In this document: positions 36,266 through 44,801 of the stretch, in pieces
Position numbering within the stretch: the stretch's first letter is position 1
Layout of the letters: every line of letters begins with the position of its first letter
From: Paracoccaceae bacterium
GTDB lineage: Bacteria; Pseudomonadota; Alphaproteobacteria; Rhodobacterales; Rhodobacteraceae
Direction of reading: 5' to 3'
Length of the DNA: 47,752 bases
Assembly: GCA_007134865.1 (NCBI GenBank)
Contig: SLJW01000089.1
Location: 1 to 47,752 of the forward strand
Translations under genes and position numbers: made by a program
Notes under the pieces: model-generated
Databases searched by the model: none
What the model was told of the DNA's origin: nothing
The model's input: only the letters and a program-made list of their open reading frames with translations

Positions 36266-37789
36266 ATGCGACGCGCGCTTGTCATCTTTCTTGCAGTCTT
36301 GATCTTGCCGATACAGGCGCTGGCCCATGCGCAGTTGCGCGAGGCAGACCCTGCTGCGGGCGCGATCCTGCATGCTGCCCCCGCCGAGGTCGTGCTGACC
36401 TTCAACGAGCCCATCGGCGCACTGCAAACGCGGCTTTTCCGCCCCGATGGCAGCGTCAGAGAGCTGGAGGGCCGCGCCGAAGGCGCTCGCCTGATCGTGC
36501 CTCTGCCCGATGGGCTGGCAGAGGGGACGCACGCACTGTCCTGGCGGGTGATGTCGGATGACGGCCATCCTGTCGGCAGCACGCATGTCTTTTCCATCGG
36601 CTTCGAGACCGGCGCGCCCGAGGCCGCGCCCGAGCCTGTGCCGTGGTCCGCTGCGGTAGCGCGCGGGCTCGTGACCGTGACGTTGGTGATGGGCGTGGGG
36701 GGCATGGTCTGGGCCGTGCTCTCGCAAACGGCCGCACCGCGCGTCACGGCTGCTGCGCTTTGGGCAATCGTCCCTGCGACAATCGCCCTGATCGCGACCC
36801 AGGCCATGGATATGACCGGTGCTGGTCCTGCGGCGCTTCTCTCTGGCGCGGCCTGGGCCATGGCGCTGGGCAGCCCGGTCGGGCTTGCTGCCGCCTTTGC
36901 CGTCGGCGCGAACCTGCTTGCGCTCAACAAGCGCAAATGGCCCGTGCTTCTGGCATGGGGACTTGCCGCGCTCTCCTTCGCGTCAGCCGGACATGCGGCG
37001 CGGGTTGAACCGGTGGCGCTGATGGCGCTGCTGGTTTTTATCCATGCCATGGCCCTCATCTTCTGGGCGGGGGCATTGCCGGGGCTGCTATTAGCGCTGC
37101 GCCGCCCGGATGCCGAGGCGCTGATGCTGCGTTTCTCGCGGGTCGCTCTGCCGATGGTTGCGGCGCTTGTCGTCTCGGGCGGAGCCTTGGCATGGCGGCA
37201 GATCGAGTCTGTCAGCGCGCTGACCAGCACCGCCTATGGCTGGATCTATCTTGCCAAGATGGGGCTGGTTCTCTGCGTCCTGGCACTCGCCGGATATCAC
37301 AGGCTGCGCCTGACGCCCATGCTGACTACCGATGGCGCGCTGGCGCGAATGCGGTTCAACCGCTCGCTGCGGCTGGAATTGGGGCTGATGCTGCTGATCC
37401 TGGCGCTGACCGCAGGGTTCCGCCTGACCCCGCCCCCGCGTGCCATGGCCGAGATCGCCGAGACGCGCGTCGAGGTCCATCTGCACGGGCGCGAAACCAT
37501 GGCCGATATCGCGCTGATCCCCGGCAGGTCCGGGCAGAATAGGGTCGAGATCGTGCCGCTGGACGGGGATTTCCAGCCCTTCACGCCGCTTGAGGTCACG
37601 CTGTTTTTCTCGATGCCCGAGGTCGGGCTGGAGCGCCTCGAAGCCCGTGCCGAGATGCCCGAGGACGGGATATGGATTGCCGGCCCAATTCATCTGCCGC
37701 AGGCGGGGAGCTGGGACATCGTCGCTGATATTCTGATCACCGATTTCCGCAAGGAGTTGATCGGTGGCGAGATCAGCTTGCTGCCATAA
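36266..37789 (+). CDS. CopC-CopD fusion (YcnJ-like copper uptake protein)
   Basis: This 507-residue protein has a signal peptide (VIFLAVLILPIQALA) followed by a mature CopC domain beginning HAQLREADPAAGAIL. Its copper ligands would be the N-terminal His and the Asp/His of MSDDGHPVGSTHVFSIG. A CopD membrane domain with about eight helices follows (for example LVFIHAMALIFWAGALPGLL and VSGGALAWRQIESVSALTST), then a C-terminal YtkA-like beta domain (ETRVEVHLHGRETMADIALI). I start at ATG 36266; an in-frame frame from 36119 has no conserved content. The expected role is copper import or periplasmic copper handling with YcnI. Confidence 0.88.
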   Translation: MRRALVIFLAVLILPIQALAHAQLREADPAAGAILHAAPAEVVLTFNEPIGALQTRLFRPDGSVRELEGRAEGARLIVPLPDGLAEGTHALSWRVMSDDGHPVGSTHVFSIGFETGAPEAAPEPVPWSAAVARGLVTVTLVMGVGGMVWAVLSQTAAPRVTAAALWAIVPATIALIATQAMDMTGAGPAALLSGAAWAMALGSPVGLAAAFAVGANLLALNKRKWPVLLAWGLAALSFASAGHAARVEPVALMALLVFIHAMALIFWAGALPGLLLALRRPDAEALMLRFSRVALPMVAALVVSGGALAWRQIESVSALTSTAYGWIYLAKMGLVLCVLALAGYHRLRLTPMLTTDGALARMRFNRSLRLELGLMLLILALTAGFRLTPPPRAMAEIAETRVEVHLHGRETMADIALIPGRSGQNRVEIVPLDGDFQPFTPLEVTLFFSMPEVGLERLEARAEMPEDGIWIAGPIHLPQAGSWDIVADILITDFRKELIGGEISLLP

Positions 37790-37791
37790 GT

Positions 37792-37804
37792 GTTACAAGA
37801 TAAC
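37792..37804. promoter_or_regulatory. Zur-like operator before the membrane/spermidine-synthase fusion
   Basis: GTTACAAGATAAC matches 12 of 13 positions of GTTATAHHATAAC. It starts 3 bp after the CopCD stop codon, and ATG (37814) follows 9 bases after the box, exactly as at 35086-35098. An initiation site so close to the start codon implies a very short or absent leader. Confidence 0.6.
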
Positions 37805-37813
37805 GCTGAGCCC

Positions 37814-40345
37814 ATGACAGTCACCATCGATCAGACCACTGAGCCCCAGCGCTATGAACTCCCCGCTCTGGGCGCGCTCTTCACCCTCTCGGGGGCGGCG
37901 GCGCTGATCTATCAGGTGCTCTGGGTGCGCGAGTTGGGGCTGTTGTTCGGCTCCACCGCGCAGGCCGCTGCCTTGACCATCGCCATCTTCTTTACCGGCA
38001 TCGCACTGGGAGGCTGGCTCTTTGGTCGCATCGCCGCGCGGCTTGCCCGACCCCTGCGCGCCTTCGGTCTGGTCGAGATCGGGGTCGCGGCAACCGCACT
38101 GGGGCATTTTCTGGTGGCGGATGCCTATTTCACGCTCTACCCGGCGCTCTTTGCGCTGGTGGGTGGCACCCCGGTGCTGGAAACCGCGCTCAAGGCGGGC
38201 GTCGCGGCGACGATCCTCTTGCCCTCGGCCATCCTGATGGGCGGCACGCTGCCCCTGATGGGGCAGCATGTGATCCGCGCGCGCGACAGTCTCGGCCGGA
38301 TGGGCTCGGCGCTTTACGCGCTGAACACGGCAGGCGGGGCGATGGGCGCGCTGGCCGCAGGGTTCTTTCTGCCCATGTGGCTGGGCTTTTCGGGGGCCTA
38401 TCTGCTGGCGGTCGGGTTCGATCTGTTTGTGGGGCTGTCGGCCATCCTTATCGCGCGCCGTGCGCTGCCATTGGCCACCGAAGCGCGGCCTGTCCGCGCG
38501 CCAATCCCCGCGCGGCTCTGGGTCATCGCCTTCGCCTCGGGCTTTGCCACCCTCGCGGTCGAGGTGATCTGGACCCGCGCTTTCGCCCAGGTCTTGCAGA
38601 ACTCGGTCTATACCTACGCGCTGGTGCTGACCGTGTTTCTGGCCGCGCTGTCGCTGGGGGCGGCGCTGGCCAATGCGCTCAACCGGCTGAGCCTGCGCCC
38701 CGAGATGGTGCTGACCGGCCTGCTGCTGGCCAGCGCCGCCGTTATCGCCGCCACGCCGCATCTGTTCCACCATCTGACCGGGAGGCTGGGATATCTCGGC
38801 GGACGGGCCGATTTCGCAGGCTACGTGCTCGAAGTCGGGCGGGTCGCCGCGCTGACCATGTTGATCCCAGGCACGATCCTCGGCGCGGTGCTGCCTTATC
38901 TGCTGCGGCTGATGGAGGGCGGGGGCGCGGCAGGTAGCGTGCTGGGCCGTCTCATCGCGGTCAACACCACAGGCGCGATCCTTGGCGCGCTGGCGGGGGG
39001 CTTTGTGCTGCTTCCATGGGTCGGTATGTGGAAGGGGCTGTGGCTGATGGGCGCCATCTATGGCCTGCTTGTGCTGGCGCTGTGGCAGCCCTCGGATGGC
39101 TGGGCGGCGCGGATCACGCGCTTCGCCGCGCTGGCGGGCGCGGTGGTGCTGCTGGCAGGCCAGCCGGGGCTCGACTCGACGCGACTGAACCGGGGCGAGA
39201 CGCTGCTTGCCTTCCGCGAAGGCCCCTCGGCCCATGTCGCCACCATCGCGCGCGGCGAGGCGAAATTCATCCGCGTGAACAATTTCTACACCTTGGGCGG
39301 CTCGGGCGCGCTGGTGCCCGAGCGCAACCAGACCATGATCCCGCTTCTGACCCACCCCGACCCGCGCGAGATCTTCTTTCTGGGTCTCGGCACCGGGATT
39401 TCCGCGGGCGCAGGACTGTTTGCCGACCCCGAGCGGATGACGGTTTGCGAACTCCTCCCTGATGTCGTGGATTTCGCCGAAACCTGGTTTCAGCCTTATG
39501 TGAACGGCCTCTTTGATGATCCGCGCGTGACCATCCACCGAGAGGACGGGCGGCAATGCCTCGCCCGGTCGCCTGCAACATATGACATGATCATCGCCGA
39601 TCTGTTCACACCTTGGCGCGCGGGCGTGGGCAATGTCTACACGGTCGAGCATTACCGACTGGCTGCTTCGCGCCTGAACGAGGGCGGGGCCTATGTGCAA
39701 TGGATGCCGCTCTATCAGGTCTCACGCCGCGAATTCGAGATCATCGCCAACACCATGGCGCAGGTTTTCCCCGAGGTGACATTCTGGCGCGGTGATCTGT
39801 ATTCGGAACGCTCGATCTTGGCGATTGTCGGGCGCAACGACCCCGCACCGCTCGACCCTGCGACATTGGCCGCACAGTGGCGCGCGATGACAGGCGAGGA
39901 TACAGCCGATGCGGTGCTGGCGGACCGGGCGCTGAAATTCTACGCGGGCAATGCGGCGTCGGGCATCTTTGCGCATGCCTCTGTCAACACCGATGATCAC
40001 CCGCTGATCGAATACCTCGCCCCGCGCACCCATCGCGCTGTGATTGCAGGCGCAGCGCAATGGTTGACAGGGCGCGCACGCGACCAACTCTATGCCGAAT
40101 TGCTGGACCGGCTGCCGCCCGAGGAGGATCCGCATCTGGCGCGGTTGTCTGATACGCAACGCACCATGCCAAGGGCAGGCGCGCTCTATGCCGAGTGGCA
40201 GGGGATGCGCGCGCGCAATGATTTGGGGGCGGGCCGGCTATGGCCGGATTTCGTGGCGCTGACTCCGCCCCATGCCCGCAACCCTGACAGCCCTGCCGGG
40301 CAGGTTGCCCGTGGTGGGATGGTCTTCGGGGACACGACCGAGTGA
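37814..40345 (+). CDS. Fused MFS-like membrane protein / spermidine-synthase-like domain
   Basis: This 843-residue protein has an N-terminal membrane domain of roughly 12 helices (from LGALFTLSGAAALIYQVLWV to about residue 450). The C-terminal part is a spermidine synthase-like SAM-binding domain. The SAM motif is FFLGLGTGISAGAG (about 522-535), with acidic residue in CELLPDVV and DGRQC. The catalytic region reads IIADLFTPW near residue 596: the first Asp is kept, but the second Asp of the usual D-x-x-D-P is Thr. True aminopropyl transfer is therefore doubtful. Enzymes of this fused type are widely annotated without function. The Zur-like box and copper genes upstream hint at a metal-linked role. 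The start is ATG 37814; a GTG at 37790 overlaps the operator. Confidence 0.82.
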   Translation: MTVTIDQTTEPQRYELPALGALFTLSGAAALIYQVLWVRELGLLFGSTAQAAALTIAIFFTGIALGGWLFGRIAARLARPLRAFGLVEIGVAATALGHFLVADAYFTLYPALFALVGGTPVLETALKAGVAATILLPSAILMGGTLPLMGQHVIRARDSLGRMGSALYALNTAGGAMGALAAGFFLPMWLGFSGAYLLAVGFDLFVGLSAILIARRALPLATEARPVRAPIPARLWVIAFASGFATLAVEVIWTRAFAQVLQNSVYTYALVLTVFLAALSLGAALANALNRLSLRPEMVLTGLLLASAAVIAATPHLFHHLTGRLGYLGGRADFAGYVLEVGRVAALTMLIPGTILGAVLPYLLRLMEGGGAAGSVLGRLIAVNTTGAILGALAGGFVLLPWVGMWKGLWLMGAIYGLLVLALWQPSDGWAARITRFAALAGAVVLLAGQPGLDSTRLNRGETLLAFREGPSAHVATIARGEAKFIRVNNFYTLGGSGALVPERNQTMIPLLTHPDPREIFFLGLGTGISAGAGLFADPERMTVCELLPDVVDFAETWFQPYVNGLFDDPRVTIHREDGRQCLARSPATYDMIIADLFTPWRAGVGNVYTVEHYRLAASRLNEGGAYVQWMPLYQVSRREFEIIANTMAQVFPEVTFWRGDLYSERSILAIVGRNDPAPLDPATLAAQWRAMTGEDTADAVLADRALKFYAGNAASGIFAHASVNTDDHPLIEYLAPRTHRAVIAGAAQWLTGRARDQLYAELLDRLPPEEDPHLARLSDTQRTMPRAGALYAEWQGMRARNDLGAGRLWPDFVALTPPHARNPDSPAGQVARGGMVFGDTTE

Positions 40346-40729
40346 TCGCGGAGCAGGTCTTTTCGGGGTCGTGTGGAGGCTTGGCATCGCCCGGATCGAT
40401 TACCTCTCAGTAATGATCCGCAGGCTGAGCCAAAGGGTCGCAGTCGCGGGCGACGAGCCCAAGGCCGTGGAATGGATTTTTCTCTTCCAGGCAAGCGCAT
40501 TCGCTTGCTCAGATACGATGGCGACCCACAACGGCAGCCCGCAAGAGGCCTGCAAACGCGTGGGAGCAAGCTCATGACACTTCGAGTTTACTATACTTTT
40601 CAGACAGAGCACCTACTTCCCAATTCATGAAACTTGATTTGCCAGTTATTTCAGGCCACCTTGGTAACAAGTCCAAGCCCATCGGAAACGCCGGTATTAC
40701 GCCACTGGCGTCTTGCACGGGTAACTGAC
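40346..40729. other. Intergenic region before nfeD
   Basis: This 384-bp region has overlapping short open frames on both strands (for example plus-strand IRRLSQRVAVAGDEPKAVEW) without a recognised family or ribosome site. It is AT-richer after 40570. It may carry a decayed gene as well as the nfeD promoter, but I cannot assign either. No hairpin with U-run was found. Confidence 0.25.
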
Positions 40730-42190
40730 ATGCTGCCTCGACAAAGCTTCCCCCGCGCTCTGCGCTTCATGGCTGCACTCCTGACCTTCTTCGCCGGTAT
40801 GGTCCTGCTCGCTGCCGGGCATTTGGCGCAGGAAGGCCCGGGCGCACGACAGGCCATTGTCCTGACCCTCAAGGATGCGGTCAGCCCCGCCACGGCCGAT
40901 TATCTGATCCGGGGGATCGAGCGCGCGGATGACGAGAACGCGGCGCTGGTGATCATTCGGATGGATACCCCGGGAGGGCTGGTCACCTCCACGCGCGATA
41001 TCGTCAATGCCATTCTTGCCTCGCCCGTCCCGGTGGCGGTGCATGTCGCGCCCTCGGGCGCGCGGGCTGCGAGCGCCGGGACTTTCATAACCTATTCCGC
41101 ACATATCGCGGCCATGGCACCCGCCACCTCGATCGGGGCGGCGACGCCGGTCGCGATGGGCGGCAGCCCGTTTGGCGGCGATGATCAGCCGCGCGAGCGT
41201 GAACCAGCGCGCGAAAACGGTGAGGATGGAGACAACGGTGACAACGGCGAGAGTGAACCCGAGCGCCGCACCATGCCGGCATCGGGAAGCGCGGGCGAAG
41301 CGAAGGCGATCAATGACGCGGTTGCCTGGATCCGCGGCCTTGCAGAGCTGCGTGGGCGCAATGCCGATTGGGCCGAAAGCGCCGTGCGCGATGCGGCCAC
41401 GCTGACCGCCAGTGCTGCCGAAGCCGAAGGTGTCATCGATTTTGTCGCCCGCAGCACCGAGGATGTTCTGAGCCTTGCGCATGGTCTGACCGTCGATGTC
41501 GACGGCACAGACATCACGCTCGAGACCGAAGGGCTGGAACTGGTCGAGGTCGAGCCTGACTGGCGCACGCAATTCCTGTCGGTCATTACCAACCCCAATA
41601 TCGCGCTGTTGCTGATGGTGGTGGGCTTCTACGGGATCGTGTTCGAAATCCTCAACCCCGGCGCGCTGTTTCCCGGCACCATTGGCGGCATCAGCATCCT
41701 CACTGGCATGATGGCGCTATCGATCCTGCCGTTCAACTGGGCGGGGCTAGCGCTGATCGGGCTGGGGCTCGCGCTGGTCGTGGCCGAGGCCTTTTCCCCA
41801 TCTTTCGGCATTCTGGGCATTGGTGGCACTGCGGCCATCGTATTGGGCGGTGTGCTGCTCTTTGATGGCGATGTTCCGGGACTGGAAGTGCACTGGCCCG
41901 CCCTCGCCGCTGTCGCCGTGGGCAGCCTGGCTTTTTCGCTTCTGGTCGCGCGACTGGCCGCCGTTGTACATCGGCGCAGGGTCGCGACGGGGGCCGAAGA
42001 AATGGTGGGCCTCAAGGCACAGGTGCAGGATTGGAGCGATGGGCGCGGCCATGTTTTCGTGCATGGCGAGCGTTGGCAGGCCCGCGCTGAACCGGGTGCC
42101 GACATTGCTCCCGGACAGTCGGTGACCGTGCGCGCGATGGATGGTCTGACACTGGTGGTCGCGCAGCCCGAGGGCGAACAGCCCGGCTGA
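40730..42190 (+). CDS. NfeD-type membrane serine protease (long form, ClpP-like domain)
   Basis: This 486-residue NfeD/1510-N-like protein has an N-terminal membrane anchor (FMAALLTFFAGMVLLAAG). A ClpP-like Ser-Lys protease domain carries the substrate-groove MDTPGGLVTSTRDIVNAIL, candidate nucleophile Ser in ARAASAGTFITYSAH, and candidate Lys in GEAKAINDAVAWIRGLAELR. An acidic insert (41190-41280) follows the first. Four membrane helices come next, then a C-terminal OB fold (GLKAQVQDWSDGRGHVFVHG). I start at ATG 40730; the site at 40769 is an alternative. It is paired with the SPFH protein 70 bp downstream, the standard NfeD-stomatin partnership for membrane quality control. Confidence 0.9.
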   Translation: MLPRQSFPRALRFMAALLTFFAGMVLLAAGHLAQEGPGARQAIVLTLKDAVSPATADYLIRGIERADDENAALVIIRMDTPGGLVTSTRDIVNAILASPVPVAVHVAPSGARAASAGTFITYSAHIAAMAPATSIGAATPVAMGGSPFGGDDQPREREPARENGEDGDNGDNGESEPERRTMPASGSAGEAKAINDAVAWIRGLAELRGRNADWAESAVRDAATLTASAAEAEGVIDFVARSTEDVLSLAHGLTVDVDGTDITLETEGLELVEVEPDWRTQFLSVITNPNIALLLMVVGFYGIVFEILNPGALFPGTIGGISILTGMMALSILPFNWAGLALIGLGLALVVAEAFSPSFGILGIGGTAAIVLGGVLLFDGDVPGLEVHWPALAAVAVGSLAFSLLVARLAAVVHRRRVATGAEEMVGLKAQVQDWSDGRGHVFVHGERWQARAEPGADIAPGQSVTVRAMDGLTLVVAQPEGEQPG

Positions 42191-42260
42191 CGCGCGCCAC
42201 AGCCAAACGCCCAGCGCTCGCCTGCGCGCGCTGACAATGCTCTGAAAGGAGAAGGAAGAC

Positions 42261-43052
42261 ATGGATATCTTCAGCATCTTTGCAGACGCCGCGTTTTACG
42301 TGGTGTTGCTTGCCCTGCTATTGGCCTTCCTCAGTTCGGCCATCAGGATCCTGCGCGAATACGAGCGCGGCGTGGTGTTCACGCTGGGCCGGTTCAGTTC
42401 GGTCAAGGGGCCGGGTCTGATCATCATCATCCCCTTCATCCAGCAGATGGTTCGCGTGGATCTGCGCGTGCGCGTGCTGGATGTGCCCAGTCAGGACGTG
42501 ATCAGCCAGGACAATGTCTCGGTGCGGGTCAACGCGGTGATCTATTTTCGCGTGGTCGACCCGGAAAAGGCCACCATCCAGGTTGAAAACTTCATGCAGG
42601 CCACAAGCGAGCTGGCACAAACCACGCTGCGCTCGGTGCTGGGCAAGCATGAACTGGACGAGATGCTCTCGGAGCGTGACAAGCTTAACAACGACATTCA
42701 GGAAATCATCGACGCGCAGACCGATGCTTGGGGGATCAAGGTGGCCAATGTCGAGATCAAGCATGTCGATATCAATGAATCGATGATCCGCGCCATTGCC
42801 CGACAGGCCGAGGCCGAGCGCGAGCGCCGCGCCAAGGTCATCAATGCCGAGGGCGAGCAGCAGGCTGCGGCCAAGCTGCTCGAGGCTGCCGAGATCCTCG
42901 GCAAGCGTTCGGAGGCGATGCAATTGCGCTATCTCTCGACGCTGACCACCATCGGCGCCGAAAAGAACTCAACCATCGTGTTCCCCTTCCCGATGGAGTT
43001 GCAGCAGATCATGGGCAGCCTCACCAGCGGGAAAGAGTCCAAGCCTTCCTGA
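42261..43052 (+). CDS. SPFH/stomatin-like (slipin) membrane protein
   Basis: This 263-residue slipin has a short membrane hairpin at the N-terminus ([20 protein letters not shown]), then the SPFH domain ([60 protein letters not shown]). A helical coiled-coil tail follows ([20 protein letters not shown]). AAAGGAGAAGG precedes the ATG. It forms oligomeric membrane microdomains and is the natural partner and substrate of the NfeD protease upstream. It is followed by a good intrinsic terminator. Confidence 0.95.
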   Translation: MDIFSIFADAAFYVVLLALLLAFLSSAIRILREYERGVVFTLGRFSSVKGPGLIIIIPFIQQMVRVDLRVRVLDVPSQDVISQDNVSVRVNAVIYFRVVDPEKATIQVENFMQATSELAQTTLRSVLGKHELDEMLSERDKLNNDIQEIIDAQTDAWGIKVANVEIKHVDINESMIRAIARQAEAERERRAKVINAEGEQQAAAKLLEAAEILGKRSEAMQLRYLSTLTTIGAEKNSTIVFPFPMELQQIMGSLTSGKESKPS

Positions 43053-43093
43053 CGCGCGGTGCTGCGGGATTGGTCTGACGACACAAGGATAAG

Positions 43094-43115
43094 CGCGGCC
43101 CTGCGGGCCGCGTTT
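43094..43115 (+). terminator. Intrinsic terminator after the NfeD-SPFH operon
   Basis: CGCGGCCC and GGGCCGCG form an 8-bp GC stem with a TGC loop, followed by TTTGTC. It lies 42 bp after the SPFH stop codon. The T-run is short, but stem and position are typical. Confidence 0.8.
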
Positions 43116-43277
43116 GTCATTTCGGAAAGGTTGAGGCATTTTTTTCAGGGGTTGGCGGCAGCGATCCTGGCGTTTGGGAAAGGGGTGACGCGTGGACAAC
43201 CCGCCAAATCAATTGGTAGGCGCCATAACGGGTTTGCCTGCATCCACATTCCGCGCACCACGCGGCAAGCTGCGGCC

Positions 43278-44546
43278 CTATGCTGTACTCGCCACTTGCG
43301 CAGGCACAGCGCCATCGCCATCGGTATCAAGCCACTGCGGCACACGGATCCCGAGACCGTCGGTCATCTCAAGCAAGGCCGCGTGGTCGTCATGGAAAAA
43401 CGCGATCATGCCAAAGCATTGCTCGCCGCACCGATCGTGCGGCGTCATATTCGCATCGAAAATCCGCTGGGGATTGGCGTCCCGGATCGCACAGGCGCGG
43501 TCAAACTCTTCCTGCGTCCAGCAATAATACTGCAACAGCGCGCGCGGTGTGCCGGCCGCCAGCGTGTGTTTGCGCGGAAGAAAGCGATTGGCATGCTCCT
43601 GGGCGAAATCGACACCAGAGGCGAAGCTCACGAAACGCTCGTATATACCCATCCGGTTGGCGAAGTCGATCGGCTCGGCCCGGTCGCCATTCATGAACAT
43701 CTCGATGTGAAACGCGCCGTTCTCGACCTTGCACGCATCAAGGGTTGCAGTCGCGCAGGCGTCCAGCGCTGCCTGAAGCGCAGGATCGAGCGGCGGATTG
43801 AACAGATAGTAATGCGGAACGAACGTGCCGTTGCGCTCGATAAACCGCTCATAAACCCGTGCGAGGATACGCGGGACACCGTCTTCCACCACGCCTTCGA
43901 GGTCGTATTCATCACCGTCGATAATCGACTCGAAAAAGTACCCCGGACCAGCATAGGCGGTCGTGTCATCACCGGGGCCCAGCGGCACGATCCCCTCGCT
44001 CCCGCTGCCCTTGCGCGCCTTGCGGATACAGGCTTTTCCGTCAAACACGGCCGGGTCCTGCGAATAGAGTGGTTGGGGGACACCCGCTTCGGCGAGCGCA
44101 TCGCGCCAGGCCAGTTTGTCATTGCTGAATTCGGCGCTCTGCGCGCCGCATGCGATCAGGCCGAAACGGGTTGCGATCCGGTCCTGTGCCGGCAGCAGAA
44201 GCTGCGCGACCGAGACCATGACCGCTTCCAGGTCGAAACCCTCCAGTTCATTGAGGATCGTCTCGATCTCGGTGAGGGGATCGCGCAACAGGAGCGCATC
44301 GGCATAGACCATTTCATGCAGTTGCGGGCTGTCCGTGATCAGCAGCACCCTGTGGCCAAGCGCCTTTACAGCGCGCGCAGCGGAATAGGCGTGACCGTGT
44401 TCACCCAAGGAGAGCACTGCCGTGACAGGCCGCCCGCGCCGGATAAGCGGGGTGCGCAGTTGTAGATAGATCTGCGCGAGCCTGCGCAGCGCGGCGCGCT
44501 CCGCCGCCCATCGCCCCATGGCCGCCTTGATCCTGAAACTGTTCAT
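43278..44546 (-). CDS. ATP-grasp superfamily protein of unknown specificity
   Basis: This 422-residue protein has the ATP-grasp layout. An N-terminal Rossmann-like part has RPVTAVLSLGEHGHAYSAAR and VKALGHRVLLITDSPQLHEM; an ATP-binding segment with KACIRKARKGSGSEGIVPLG; and metal/phosphate residues in VENGAFHIEMFMNGDRAEPI (a pair of Glu-x-Asn-like sites with FANRMG). ATP-grasp enzymes ligate a carboxylate to an amine or thiol. No partner biosynthetic genes adjoin it. I start at ATG 44546 because GCGCAGG lies upstream. The reaction is unknown. Confidence 0.7.
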   Translation of the reverse strand: MNSFRIKAAMGRWAAERAALRRLAQIYLQLRTPLIRRGRPVTAVLSLGEHGHAYSAARAVKALGHRVLLITDSPQLHEMVYADALLLRDPLTEIETILNELEGFDLEAVMVSVAQLLLPAQDRIATRFGLIACGAQSAEFSNDKLAWRDALAEAGVPQPLYSQDPAVFDGKACIRKARKGSGSEGIVPLGPGDDTTAYAGPGYFFESIIDGDEYDLEGVVEDGVPRILARVYERFIERNGTFVPHYYLFNPPLDPALQAALDACATATLDACKVENGAFHIEMFMNGDRAEPIDFANRMGIYERFVSFASGVDFAQEHANRFLPRKHTLAAGTPRALLQYYCWTQEEFDRACAIRDANPQRIFDANMTPHDRCGEQCFGMIAFFHDDHAALLEMTDGLGIRVPQWLDTDGDGAVPAQVASTA

Positions 44547-44675
44547 AAACGTAAACCTGCGCTGTTCAGAAACTCGCGCCAGCCCTACTCCTGCAATGAG
44601 GCGAATTTTTGACTGAAACACCCAACGTTGCAATGGGTGGCGTGTAAGGTAATGGCTTAGGGAGGTTGAAGTCCC

Positions 44676-44801
44676 TCAAGGGCGCTGCAGTTTTACCGGC
44701 TCCGTCCGCGCCAGCCGCAGCACATGCGCCATTAAGAGCTTGGCGGCATCCTCCTTGCGCACGGCCGCATAGAGCCTGCAAATATGCGAGATCAAGCTCA
44801 C
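44676..44801 (-). CDS. Possible 41-residue protein after the MBL gene
   Basis: A short frame reads ISHICRLYAAVRKEDAAKLL, then MAHVLRLARTEPVKLQRP and TGA. The GTG at 44801 overlaps the MBL stop (GTGA), and a TTG at 44795 has GGAGG seven bases upstream. Composition looks coding, with an amphipathic helix, but there is no recognised family. Its only support is coupling and a ribosome site. Confidence 0.3.
   Translation of the reverse strand: MSLISHICRLYAAVRKEDAAKLLMAHVLRLARTEPVKLQRP

Noticed and set aside
37793-39700. A minus-strand open frame of about 635 codons opposite the fused membrane/spermidine-synthase gene
   Set aside because: It is antisense to a clearly conserved gene; composition is rich in Arg, Gln, Gly and His, typical of GC-rich shadow frames, with no domains.
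40272-40577. A plus-strand frame of 101 codons running past the end of the fused membrane gene
   Set aside because: It begins inside that gene in another frame and shows no family resemblance.
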